Origin: Bradyrhizobium sp. CCGE-LA001 | GTDB lineage: Bacteria; Pseudomonadota; Alphaproteobacteria; Rhizobiales; Xanthobacteraceae | NCBI RefSeq assembly: GCF_000296215.2 | Contig: NZ_CP013949.1 | Coordinates: 1,481,501 to 1,545,500, forward strand | DNA: 64,000 nucleotides | Direction: 5' to 3' | Shown here: piece by piece, positions 45,138 through 53,359 of the stretch | Position numbering within the stretch: position 1 is the first letter of the stretch | Layout: each line of letters begins with the position of its first letter | Notes under the pieces: model-generated | The model's database searches: none | The model's input: only the letters and a program-made list of their open reading frames with translations | What the model was told of the DNA's origin: nothing | Program-made: the position numbers and the translations under genes

Positions 45138-47459
45138 ATGAACATTCTTCCCGGCAATTTGCGTTTCGGAGCGGGGCAGCCCGTCAAGCGTTTGGAAGAC
45201 CAGAGGCTGCTCACCGGTAAGGGACAATTCATCGACGACAAGCCGGAGGAGGGCGCGCTATGGTTGCACGTGCTGCGCTCGCCGCACGCCCACGCGAAGA
45301 TCGTCTCGATCGACACCAGCGCCGCGGCGTCGATGCCCGGCGTCACCGCGATCTACACCGGCGCCGACCTCGTCAAGGACGACATCGGCACCATTCCGAC
45401 GCTGAACATCTTCAAGCGCCCTGACGGCAAGCCGATGACGGTGCCGCCGCGCCGGCTGCTGGCCCATGAAGTCGTGCGCTATGCCGGCGAGGCCGTTGCC
45501 GCCGTGGTGGCCTCTTCGCGCACCGAGGCGCAGAGCGCGGCCGAGGCGATCGTCGTCGAATATGACGTGCAGCCCGCGGTGGTCGATCCCGTCGAGGCGG
45601 TGAAATCAGGCGCGCCCGTGGTGTGGCCGGAGGCGCCCGACAACATCGTCGGCGCCATGAGCTATGGCGATGCCGCCAAGGTCGACGAAGCCTTTGCCAG
45701 CGCGGCGCACACCGTCGAGCTCGACATCGTCAGCCAGCGTCTGGTGCCCTCGGCGATGGAGCCGCGCTCGACCATTGCCGAGATCGACAAGAAGTCTGGA
45801 CGGCTCCTCCTGCACGTGCAATCGCAGACCCCGGCCTCGACCCGCGACGTGCTGGCGGAAGCCGTGCTGAAGCGTCCGAAGGACAGCGTCCGCGTGCTGG
45901 TCGGCGACATCGGCGGCGGCTTCGGCCAGAAGACCAACCTCTATCCCGAGGACGGCATCGTCGCCTATGCCGCGACCAAGCTGAACAAGAAGATCCGCTG
46001 GCGCGGCGACCGCACCGACGAGTTCGTCGGTGGCACCCATGGCCGCGATCTCACCTCGACGGCATCCTTTGCGCTCGACGAGAAGGGCAAGGTGCTGGCC
46101 TATCGCGTCAAGTCGATCGGCTGCACCGGTGCGTACTCTTCGGGCGCGGCCAACATCATTCCGCTGGTGCTCGGGCCGTTCGTGCAGACCGGCGTCTACG
46201 ATCTGCCGCTGGTGCATTTCGAGGTGAAGTCGGTGATGACCCACACCGCACCGGTCGGCGCCTATCGCGGCGCGGGCCGCCCCGAAGCGGTGTTTATCGT
46301 CGAGCGACTCTTTGACGCCGCTGCGCGCAAGATCGGCATGGATCCGCGCGCGATCCGCAAAGCCAACTACATCAAGCCGGCGCAGCTGCCCTACACCAAC
46401 GCAGCCGGGCAGGTTTACGATTCCGGTGCCTTCGCGCACATGCTCGACCGCGCCGTGAAGCTTGCCGACTGGGACGGCTTTGCCGCGCGCAAGAAGGCGG
46501 CGAAGAAGAAGGGCCTGCTCTACGGCCGCGGCCTCACTTCCTATATCGAGTGGACCGGCGGCCGCGCGCATACCGAGAAGGTCAGCCTGCATGCGACCTC
46601 GCAAGGGCGCGTCATGCTGCATTCCGGCACCATGGCGATGGGGCAGGGCCTGCAGACCACCTACACCCAGATGATCTCCGACACGCTCGGCATTCCCATG
46701 GACAAGATCGACGTGGTGCAGGGCGACACGGATCTGGCCATGGGCTTCGGCAGCGTCGGCTCGCGTTCGCTGTTCGTCGGCGGCACGGCGGTTGCGGTCT
46801 CCTCCAATGACCTCATCCAGAAAGCGCGCGAGAAGGCGGCGAACGTGCTGGAGACCTCGGTCGAGGACATCGAATATCAGAGCGGCATGCTCACCGTGGT
46901 CGGCACCGACCGCCGCATCAGCCTGTTCGATCTCGCCGAGAAGGAGAACGGCGCCAAGCTCAGCGTTGATTCCGAAGGCGAGGTCGATGGTCCGAGCTGG
47001 CCGAACGGCACGCATATCTGCGAGGTCGAGATCGACCCGGAGACAGGCGTATCCAAGGTCGTGCGCTACACCACCGTCGACGACGTCGGTGTCGCGGTGA
47101 ACCCGATGCTGGTCACCGGGCAGATCCATGGCGGCGTCGCGCAGGGCATCGGCCAGGCGCTGTACGAAGGGGTCTCCTACGATGCAGACGGCCAGCTCCT
47201 CACCGCGAGCTACCAGGATTACTGCATCCCGCGCGCCGACGACGTGCCGCCGATCGTTGTGACGCTGGATGATTCCGCGCCCTGCCGCACCAACCCGCTC
47301 GGTGCCAAGGGCTGCGGCGAATCCGGCGCCATTGGCGGCCCGCCCTGCGTCACCAACGGTGTGATGGATGCGCTGGCCGAGCTCGGCATCACCCAGCTGA
47401 ACACGCCCCTGACGCCGCAGAAGATCTGGCAGGCGATCAAGGAGGCGAAGGCAGGTTAG
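45138..47459 (+). CDS. Xanthine dehydrogenase-family Mo-binding subunit (form II CoxL-like)
   Basis: 773 residues, the length of the large molybdopterin subunit of CO dehydrogenase relatives. Ald_Xan_dh_C-type domain 1 opens with PVKRLEDQRLLTGKGQF and LRSPHAHAKI. The active-site loop reads AYRGAGRPEAVF, the form II signature, not AYxCSFR of true CO dehydrogenase. GGGFGQK and GCGESGAIG complete the cofactor-binding set. The FAD and 2Fe-2S subunits are not adjacent on either side, so it must assemble with partners made elsewhere. It probably oxidises an aldehyde or N-heterocycle. The ATG at 45138 has AGCGGA upstream. Confidence 0.85.
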   Translation: MNILPGNLRFGAGQPVKRLEDQRLLTGKGQFIDDKPEEGALWLHVLRSPHAHAKIVSIDTSAAASMPGVTAIYTGADLVKDDIGTIPTLNIFKRPDGKPMTVPPRRLLAHEVVRYAGEAVAAVVASSRTEAQSAAEAIVVEYDVQPAVVDPVEAVKSGAPVVWPEAPDNIVGAMSYGDAAKVDEAFASAAHTVELDIVSQRLVPSAMEPRSTIAEIDKKSGRLLLHVQSQTPASTRDVLAEAVLKRPKDSVRVLVGDIGGGFGQKTNLYPEDGIVAYAATKLNKKIRWRGDRTDEFVGGTHGRDLTSTASFALDEKGKVLAYRVKSIGCTGAYSSGAANIIPLVLGPFVQTGVYDLPLVHFEVKSVMTHTAPVGAYRGAGRPEAVFIVERLFDAAARKIGMDPRAIRKANYIKPAQLPYTNAAGQVYDSGAFAHMLDRAVKLADWDGFAARKKAAKKKGLLYGRGLTSYIEWTGGRAHTEKVSLHATSQGRVMLHSGTMAMGQGLQTTYTQMISDTLGIPMDKIDVVQGDTDLAMGFGSVGSRSLFVGGTAVAVSSNDLIQKAREKAANVLETSVEDIEYQSGMLTVVGTDRRISLFDLAEKENGAKLSVDSEGEVDGPSWPNGTHICEVEIDPETGVSKVVRYTTVDDVGVAVNPMLVTGQIHGGVAQGIGQALYEGVSYDADGQLLTASYQDYCIPRADDVPPIVVTLDDSAPCRTNPLGAKGCGESGAIGGPPCVTNGVMDALAELGITQLNTPLTPQKIWQAIKEAKAG

Positions 47460-47482
47460 GGACTCAGCTGAAGCCTCGAACT

Positions 47483-47610
47483 CGGTGTCGTCCCGGCGTA
47501 GGCCGGGACCCATACTCCCACGCCGGAATGTGGTGCGAGCTAGTAACTACTAATCTTCGCAAAACTGAATTCGGTGGTTATGGGTCCCGGCCTTCGCCGG
47601 GACGACACCG
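47483..47610. repeat. Palindromic element with 32-bp arms
   Basis: The left arm begins CGGTGTCGTCCCGGCG (47483-47514); the right arm (47579-47610) is its reverse complement with a single mismatch. A 64-bp AT-richer centre lies between. It fills the gap between converging genes (CoxL-like and acyl-CoA dehydrogenase), where it may act as a terminator. Confidence 0.85.
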
Positions 47611-47632
47611 AATTTGTGGCCGGCGGCTCGCG

Positions 47633-48829
47633 TTAAATCCCCAGCATCATCTTCGCGATGATATCGCGCTGAATCTCCGAGGTGCCGCCGAAGATCGTGT
47701 AGGCGCGGCCATTGAGATATTCCGGCATCACCGTCAGCATCTCCTCAGGCGTCGGAGGCTCGTGGTTGAGCCTGTAGAGCGGCCGCATCGGCTCGACGGC
47801 GAGGGCGTCGTGACCGATCACGTCGGCGCCGAGCCGCGTCACAGCCTGGCGGATCTCACTGTTGCGCAGCTTCAGGATCGACGACACCGCACCGGGATTT
47901 TGCCCGGTCTGCAGGGCCGAGAGCACGCGCAGCTCCGTCATCTCCAGCGCGTCGATGTCGACCTCGACCTCGGAGATGCGCGTCGCGATGTGGGGGCTGT
48001 CGATGGCGCGGCCCGTGAGGTCGGATTCGGCGAGGTCAGCGATCGCCTTCAAGCCCTCGCGCAGCTTGGCCGAGGCGATGCCGGAGCCGCGCTCGAATTC
48101 GAGCAGATATTTGCCGTAGGTCCAGCCCTTGCCTTCCTCTCCGACGCGGTTGGCGACGGGCACGCGCACGTCGTCGAAGAAAACCTGGTTGACCTCGTGG
48201 TCGCCGCCGATGGTGAGAATGGGACGCGTGGTGATGCCGGGGGTCTTCATGTCGATCAGGATGAAGCTGATGCCGTCCTGCTGCCGCGGCCCGTCGCTGG
48301 TGCGCACCAGCGCGAACATGCGGTTGGCGTGGTGCGCATGCGTGGTCCAGATCTTGGTGCCGTTGATGATGTAATCGTCGCCGTCGCGCACCGCGCGCGT
48401 CTTCAGTGACGACAGGTCGGAGCCGGAGCCCGGCTCGGAATAGCCCTGGCACCAATAATCCTCGCCGGAGAGAATCCGCGGCAGGTAGAAGTTCTTCTGC
48501 TCCGGCGAGCCGAAGCCGATGATGACGGGCCCGACCATCTTTACGCCCATGACATTCACATTGGGCACGCCGGCCCTGGCGCTTTCGGTCTCGAAGATCC
48601 AGCGCTGCGCCGGAGTCCAGTCCGGTCCGCCATGCTCCACCGGCCAGCCCGGCGCACCCCATCCCTGCTTGTGCAGCGCGCGCTGCCAGGCCATGCCGAT
48701 ATCAGGGTCGGAGAACACGGACGGCGTCAGCGCGGTCGCGCGCTTCATCTCCTCGGTCAGGTTCTTGGCAATGAAGCTGCGCACCTCGTCCTGGAAGGCG
48801 CGTTCCTCGGCGTTGAACGAGAGGTCCAT
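47633..48829 (-). CDS. Acyl-CoA dehydrogenase, subunit A-like
   Basis: 398 residues. FAD and substrate-binding blocks: GYSEPGSGSDLSSLKTRA, IINGTKIWTTHAHHANRMF, and the C-terminal FGGTSEIQRDIIAKMML. The glutamate of the YEGT motif used by short/medium-chain enzymes is a glycine (FGGTSEIQ), as in the pimeloyl-CoA dehydrogenase class. It is 15 bp downstream of a second, diverged dehydrogenase gene, and such pairs (PimC/PimD of Rhodopseudomonas) act as a heteromer. The substrate is likely a dicarboxylic or branched acyl-CoA. It ends the three-gene operon led by the enoyl-CoA hydratase. Confidence 0.87.
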   Translation of the reverse strand: MDLSFNAEERAFQDEVRSFIAKNLTEEMKRATALTPSVFSDPDIGMAWQRALHKQGWGAPGWPVEHGGPDWTPAQRWIFETESARAGVPNVNVMGVKMVGPVIIGFGSPEQKNFYLPRILSGEDYWCQGYSEPGSGSDLSSLKTRAVRDGDDYIINGTKIWTTHAHHANRMFALVRTSDGPRQQDGISFILIDMKTPGITTRPILTIGGDHEVNQVFFDDVRVPVANRVGEEGKGWTYGKYLLEFERGSGIASAKLREGLKAIADLAESDLTGRAIDSPHIATRISEVEVDIDALEMTELRVLSALQTGQNPGAVSSILKLRNSEIRQAVTRLGADVIGHDALAVEPMRPLYRLNHEPPTPEEMLTVMPEYLNGRAYTIFGGTSEIQRDIIAKMMLGI

Positions 48830-48844
48830 GATGCGTTCCTTGTG

Positions 48845-49993
48845 TCAGGCGGGCACGTTGGGACGGCCAAGCTCGGCATGGCGGGCGTAATGATGCGCGC
48901 TGCCACCGAACAACGTGTCGAAAGCGACCAGCCGCTTGAAATAGGCGCCGACCTCGAGCTCCTCAGTGACGCCCATGCCGCCATGGAGCTGGATCGACTG
49001 CTCGCCGACGAAGCGCGCGCATCTGCCGATCTTCGCCTTCGCGCCCGAGGCGGCCCGCGCGCGCTCGACGGGCGGGCTGTCGGCCTTGAGCGCGGCGCGC
49101 AGCGCCATCGAGCGGGATTCGTCGACCTGCATCGCCATGTCGGCGAGGCGATGGCGGATCACCTGGTTGGCGGAGAGCGGCCGACCGAACTGCTTGCGGA
49201 TCTTGGTGTACTCCAGCGTCGTGTCGAGTAGCGTCTGCATGATGCCGACGGCCTCGGCGCCCAGCGCGGCCATGGTACGATCGACGGCCCAGTCGATCGC
49301 GGGCAGGGTATCGCTGCCGTCGCCGAGCAGGGCGTCTGCGGGCAGATGCACGTCGCACAGCTCGATGTTGCAGGCGCGCCCGCCGCCGAGGCGGGCGTAG
49401 TCGGAGATCGCAAGTCCGGACTCCGTGGCCGGCACCACGAACAGGCCGATCCGCCCCGAAGGGCCGTGATGGTCATGCATCAATGCGGAGACGATGATCT
49501 CATCGGCAGCATGCCCATCGAGCACAGCGATCTTGCTCCCCGCGAGGTGCCAGCCCTGCGCCGTCTTGTTGGCGCTGGTTGTGACCTTGGCAAGATCGAA
49601 CCGTGCCGCGCGCTCGGAATGCGCAAACGCAAGCTTCAGCGATCCGTCCGCCACCTTGGGGAGGCTCGCCTGCTTTTGCTCGGTCGTGCCGCATCGCTCG
49701 ATCAGCGCGGCGCCCAGCACCACGGTTGCGACATAGGGCTCCGACACCAGCCCGCGCCCGAAGGCTTCCATGAGAATGCCGACATCGACCGCGCCGCCGC
49801 CGAGCCCGCCGAATTCCTCGGGAAGCGGCAGCGCCAGCCAGCCGAGTTCGGCGAACTGCTTCCAGACGGCGGGGCTGAAGCCGAGCGGATCGTTCGCCAT
49901 CTTGCGGCGGTGAGCGGCGTCGTAGCTTCCGGCCACGAAGCGTTCCGCGCTCTCGCGCAGCAACTTTTGCTCATCACTGAGATTGAGGTCCAT
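48845..49993 (-). CDS. Acyl-CoA dehydrogenase, subunit B-like
   Basis: 382 residues, typical of the smaller partner (PimD-like). N-terminal helical domain (MDLNLSDEQKLLRESAERF; LPLPEEFGGLGGGAVDVG), beta domain weak at the usual flavin signature (AFAHSERAARFDLA), C-terminal helices with RKQFGRPLSANQVIRHRLADM and QLHGGMGVTEELE. The final motif is FGGSAHH, without the catalytic glutamate. Together with the gene just downstream it likely forms a heteromeric dehydrogenase in which only part of the sites are active. The gene begins four bases after the hydratase stop. Confidence 0.85.
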   Translation of the reverse strand: MDLNLSDEQKLLRESAERFVAGSYDAAHRRKMANDPLGFSPAVWKQFAELGWLALPLPEEFGGLGGGAVDVGILMEAFGRGLVSEPYVATVVLGAALIERCGTTEQKQASLPKVADGSLKLAFAHSERAARFDLAKVTTSANKTAQGWHLAGSKIAVLDGHAADEIIVSALMHDHHGPSGRIGLFVVPATESGLAISDYARLGGGRACNIELCDVHLPADALLGDGSDTLPAIDWAVDRTMAALGAEAVGIMQTLLDTTLEYTKIRKQFGRPLSANQVIRHRLADMAMQVDESRSMALRAALKADSPPVERARAASGAKAKIGRCARFVGEQSIQLHGGMGVTEELEVGAYFKRLVAFDTLFGGSAHHYARHAELGRPNVPA

Positions 49994-49997
49994 ATCG

Positions 49998-50852
49998 CTA
50001 CTCCGCGGCCGTCGACGGCTTGCGCACGGAGGGATGCAGGCCCGAGGGATCGACGATCATGCCGAACTCCTGGAGATTATGCGCGTGGCAGAGCTGATGC
50101 AGCGCAAAGGCCTGGTCGATCGCGGCGGGCTGGCCCATGACGTCGACCGAGCGGTTGACGGCCTCCTTGGTCAGCTTCAGCGCAAAGGACGGCTTCGTCG
50201 CGATCCGGCGTGCCAGCTCCAGCACGCGCGACGACAGCTCGGCGCGCGGCACCACCTGGTTGACCATGCCGAGCTGCTGCGCCTCCTGCGCGCTCCAGCT
50301 GTCGGCGGTGAACAGGAATTCCTTGGCCTTGCGCGGCCCGAGCTCCCAGGGATGCACGAACCACTCGACGCCGCAGACGCCCATGGTGACGACGGGGTCG
50401 CAGAACTGTGCATCGTCGCTGGCGACGATGAGGTCGCAGGCCCAGGCGAGCATCAGGCCGCCGGCGATGCACTTGCCGTGCACCTCGGCAATGGTCGGCT
50501 TGGCGAGGTTGCGCCAGCGCCGCGTGATCTGGAGATAGATTTCCTGCTCGCGCGCAAAGCGGCCGTGGGCATTGGGCTCGGCAAAGCCACCCCAATTTCC
50601 GATCGGCGGAAAATCCGTTCCCGCGGCGTTCTTGCCGCCCGGACGCAGGTCATGGCCGGAGGAAAAATGCGGGCCCGTGCCGGCGAGGATGATGACCTTG
50701 ACCGTATCGTCCTGCACCGCCGCGTCGAAGGCGGCGTTGAGGTCGTAGGTCATTTGCAGGTTCTGTGCGTTGCGCGCCTCGGGCCGGTTCATCACGACCC
50801 GGACGATGGCCGGCTCCGGCCGTTCCACGAGGATGGTCTCGAACGAGGACAT
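49998..50852 (-). CDS. Enoyl-CoA hydratase/isomerase family protein
   Basis: 284 residues from the ATG at 50850-50852, preceded by AGGGGGAAC on the minus strand; the longer frame upstream is rejected. Crotonase fold: VVMNRPEARNAQN, the oxyanion-hole pair FSSGHDLRPGG and EVHGKCIAGGLMLAWACDL. The glutamates used for hydration in ECH are not in their usual place (GVCGVEWFVHPWELG), so it may be an isomerase or hydrolase variant. It leads an operon with two acyl-CoA dehydrogenases (4- and 15-bp gaps) for beta-oxidation of an unusual acyl chain. Confidence 0.87.
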   Translation of the reverse strand: MSSFETILVERPEPAIVRVVMNRPEARNAQNLQMTYDLNAAFDAAVQDDTVKVIILAGTGPHFSSGHDLRPGGKNAAGTDFPPIGNWGGFAEPNAHGRFAREQEIYLQITRRWRNLAKPTIAEVHGKCIAGGLMLAWACDLIVASDDAQFCDPVVTMGVCGVEWFVHPWELGPRKAKEFLFTADSWSAQEAQQLGMVNQVVPRAELSSRVLELARRIATKPSFALKLTKEAVNRSVDVMGQPAAIDQAFALHQLCHAHNLQEFGMIVDPSGLHPSVRKPSTAAE

Positions 50853-50995
50853 CGCGTTCCCCCTGGCGTTTCCGCTTTTGTTTTGCCGGAGTTGACTATG
50901 TCGGCCTGCGATAGGCAAGAGGCTTGCGTCAGCCGGCTGCTTTCCTCGCGCGCGCAATCTGATAGTTTGCGCCGGATTCCACCGGGAGAAATTTG

Positions 50996-51604
50996 ATGCG
51001 CAAGATCCTGACCGTGCTGGCCGCCCTGGCCTCGCTGAGCCTGACCAATTGCGGCTACAACGCGATCCAGAGCGAGGACGAGCAGATCAAGGCGAACTGG
51101 TCCGAGGTCGTGAACCAGTATCAGCGCCGGGCCGATCTCGTGCCCAACCTCGTCAATTCGGTGAAGGGCTTCGCCCAGCAGGAGAAGGACGTGCTGCTCG
51201 GCGTCACCAATGCGCGGGCCAAGGTCGGCAGCATCCAGGCAACGCCCGAGGTGCTGAACGATCCCGCCGCGTTCCAGAAATTCCAGGCCGCCCAGGGCGA
51301 ACTCTCCAGCGCGCTGTCGCGACTGCTGGTCGTTACCGAGAATTATCCGCAGCTCAAATCGGACGCCCTGTTCAAGGATCTGATGTCGCAGCTCGAAGGC
51401 ACCGAGAACCGCATCACCGTGGCGCGCAACCGCTACATCAAGGCAGTGCAGGACTACAACGTCACCATCCGCTCCTTCCCGAGCAACCTCACCGCAATGA
51501 TGTTCGGCTACAAGGAGAAGCCGAACTTCTCGGTCGAGAACGAGAAGGCGATCTCGACTGCGCCGAAGGTGGACTTCAACCCGGCGCCAGCGCCGTCGAA
51601 GTAA
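50996..51604 (+). CDS. LemA family protein
   Basis: 202 residues. A short hydrophobic N-terminus ends in SLTNC, a lipobox-like but atypical cleavage site; it may be a lipoprotein or a single-pass membrane protein. The LemA helices include QIKANWSEVVNQYQRRADLVPNLV and QLEGTENRITVARNRYIKAVQDYN. LemA proteins often neighbour TPM-domain genes, as here. Their role is in the envelope but undefined. The start at 50996 has GGGAGAAATTTG upstream. It is the first gene of the LemA-TPM-TPM group, separated from the next by a palindromic repeat. Confidence 0.87.
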   Translation: MRKILTVLAALASLSLTNCGYNAIQSEDEQIKANWSEVVNQYQRRADLVPNLVNSVKGFAQQEKDVLLGVTNARAKVGSIQATPEVLNDPAAFQKFQAAQGELSSALSRLLVVTENYPQLKSDALFKDLMSQLEGTENRITVARNRYIKAVQDYNVTIRSFPSNLTAMMFGYKEKPNFSVENEKAISTAPKVDFNPAPAPSK

Positions 51605-51644
51605 GCGCACGCCGTTTGCGAATGCGCGTCGCACCACCCACCGC

Positions 51645-51746
51645 CGTCATTCCCCGCGCAGGCGGGGAATCCAGTACGCCGCGGCCTCTCCGTGGCCCGC
51701 TCGCGTCTCTGGAATACTGGATCGCCCGGTCAAGCCGGGCGATGAC
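51645..51746. repeat. Composite palindromic repeat between LemA and TPM genes
   Basis: It consists of two inverted hairpin units (CCCCGCgcagGCGGGG at left; CGCCCGGtcaaGCCGGGCG at right) within flanking CGTCAT / GATGACA inverted ends. The right end contains the ATG (51742-51744) taken as the TPM start. Confidence 0.75.
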
Positions 51747-52632
51747 AGCGAAGTTGTGGCGTGCGCTAGTCGCCGTCGCGCTTCTCCTCGCCTTCACATT
51801 CCCCGCCCACGCCGACGTCGCCGTCCCCGAGCTCACCGGCCGCATCGTCGATCAAACCGGCACGCTGTCCAGCAGCGACATCGCGACGCTCACGCAGAAG
51901 CTGCGCGATTTCGAGAACCGCAAGGGCAGCCAGATCGCCGTCCTGATCGTGCCGACGACACAGCCGGAGACCATCGAGCAGTTCTCGATCCGAGTCGCGG
52001 AGGCCTGGAAGATCGGGCGCAAGAACGTCGATGACGGCGCGATCCTCATCGTCGCCAAGAACGACCGGCATTTGCGCATCGAGGTCGGCTACGGCCTCGA
52101 AGGTGCGCTCACCGACGTCACGTCGCGGCGGATCATCGACGAGATCATCACGCCGAAATTCAGGACCGGCGATTTCAGCGGCGGTATCTCCGACGGTGTC
52201 GATCGCATGATCCGCGTGATCGATGGCGAGCCGCTGCCGATTCCTTCACCGACCGCCCACTTCGGAAGCCTGGACGATCTCGGGCCGCTCTTGATCGTGA
52301 CGCTGTTCGCATCGATCGGGGTCGGCGGGTTCTTCCGGGCCATGCTGGGGCGGCTGCTCGGATCATTGGCGACCGGCGGCATCATCGCAGTGTTTGCCTG
52401 GTTCATTCTCGGCTCTTTTGCGTTTGCCGTCGGTCTCGGTCTCCTCGGCTTCATCATCGGATTCATCGCCGATCTGTTTGCGGCAATGGGACCGAGCACG
52501 GGGTCGTCGCGCGGCGGCTGGTCGAGCGGCTCTTCGGGAGGCGGCTGGAGCAGCGGCTCATCGAGCGACAGCGGCAGCTTCAGCGGCGGCGGCGGCAGTT
52601 TCGGCGGCGGCGGCGCCTCAGGGAGCTGGTAG
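51742..52632 (+). CDS. TPM-domain membrane protein (YgcG-like)
   Basis: 296 residues: signal peptide (to FPAHA), a TPM domain (~25-155: ELTGRIVDQTGTLSSSDIATL; GSQIAVLIVPTTQPETIEQFSIRV; DDGAILIVAKNDRHLRIEVGYGLEG), two to three transmembrane helices (~170-240) and a Gly/Ser-rich tail ending in SFGGGGASGSW. The TPM domain faces the periplasm. In plants a relative helps photosystem II repair; bacterial roles are unclear. The start codon lies in the end of a repeat; TTG at 51754 is an alternative within the same signal peptide. The next TPM gene begins two bases after the stop. Confidence 0.85.
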   Translation: MTAKLWRALVAVALLLAFTFPAHADVAVPELTGRIVDQTGTLSSSDIATLTQKLRDFENRKGSQIAVLIVPTTQPETIEQFSIRVAEAWKIGRKNVDDGAILIVAKNDRHLRIEVGYGLEGALTDVTSRRIIDEIITPKFRTGDFSGGISDGVDRMIRVIDGEPLPIPSPTAHFGSLDDLGPLLIVTLFASIGVGGFFRAMLGRLLGSLATGGIIAVFAWFILGSFAFAVGLGLLGFIIGFIADLFAAMGPSTGSSRGGWSSGSSGGGWSSGSSSDSGSFSGGGGSFGGGGASGSW

Positions 52633-52634
52633 GC

Positions 52635-53132
52635 ATGAGCATCAAACGCGTTGCCCGACATCTCGCGCAGCATCATTGGCGGGCGAAACAGATTTTCCCG
52701 CAAGCCGTGCTCGATCGCATCGAGCAGGCGATCAAGCGGGGCGAGGCCACCCATTCCGGCCAGGTCCGCTTCGTGGTCGAAGGCGCGCTCGACGGCGCGC
52801 CGCTGTTCCGCAACCAGCCGGCACGTGAGCGCGCGCTCGACGTGTTCTCGCATCTGCGCATCTGGGACACCGAGCACAACAACGGCGTCCTCATCTATCT
52901 CCTGCTGGCCGACCGCGACGTGGAGATCGTGGCCGACCGCGGCATCGACTTGAAGGTCGGTGCGCAGGGCTGGGAGAACATCTGCCACGCGATGGAGGCG
53001 GAGTTCAGATCAGGCCATTTCGAGCGCGGCGTGATCGCCGGCATCGAGGCCGTCTCCCGCGAGCTGGCCCGGCATTTCCCACCGCAAGGCCCGCATTCGA
53101 ACGAGCTGCCGGACGCGCCGGTCGTGATGTGA
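52635..53132 (+). CDS. Short TPM-domain protein
   Basis: 165 residues, TPM domain without signal peptide, transmembrane helix or glycine tail. Key segments: AVLDRIEQAIKRGEATHSGQVRFVVEGALDG, NNGVLIYLLLADRDVEIVADRGIDLKVG and WENICHAMEAEF. It follows the large TPM gene after two bases, so it is cotranslated with it; LemA, TPM and short TPM form one unit. Cytoplasmic location is predicted, which is odd for a partner of a periplasmic TPM domain. Function unknown. Confidence 0.83.
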   Translation: MSIKRVARHLAQHHWRAKQIFPQAVLDRIEQAIKRGEATHSGQVRFVVEGALDGAPLFRNQPARERALDVFSHLRIWDTEHNNGVLIYLLLADRDVEIVADRGIDLKVGAQGWENICHAMEAEFRSGHFERGVIAGIEAVSRELARHFPPQGPHSNELPDAPVVM

Positions 53133-53359
53133 CAGCGCTATTTTCGCCGGGACGACGTGATTAGACCGCCCCCGGCGCAATGCGCCCCATTGCCGCTCCC
53201 CGCTGACAATTTGTTGCGCGGCGCCACACCGGTTCCATTTTCCCGGCCCAATTCGGCCCCGGACGAGTTCCTAAAATTTCGGTAAGCGGGTCCGGAGGTA
53301 AGGATTTCGCAAGCAATGAAAGTTACCAAAAAGTCAACCGAGACTGGAGTATTTGAGCC

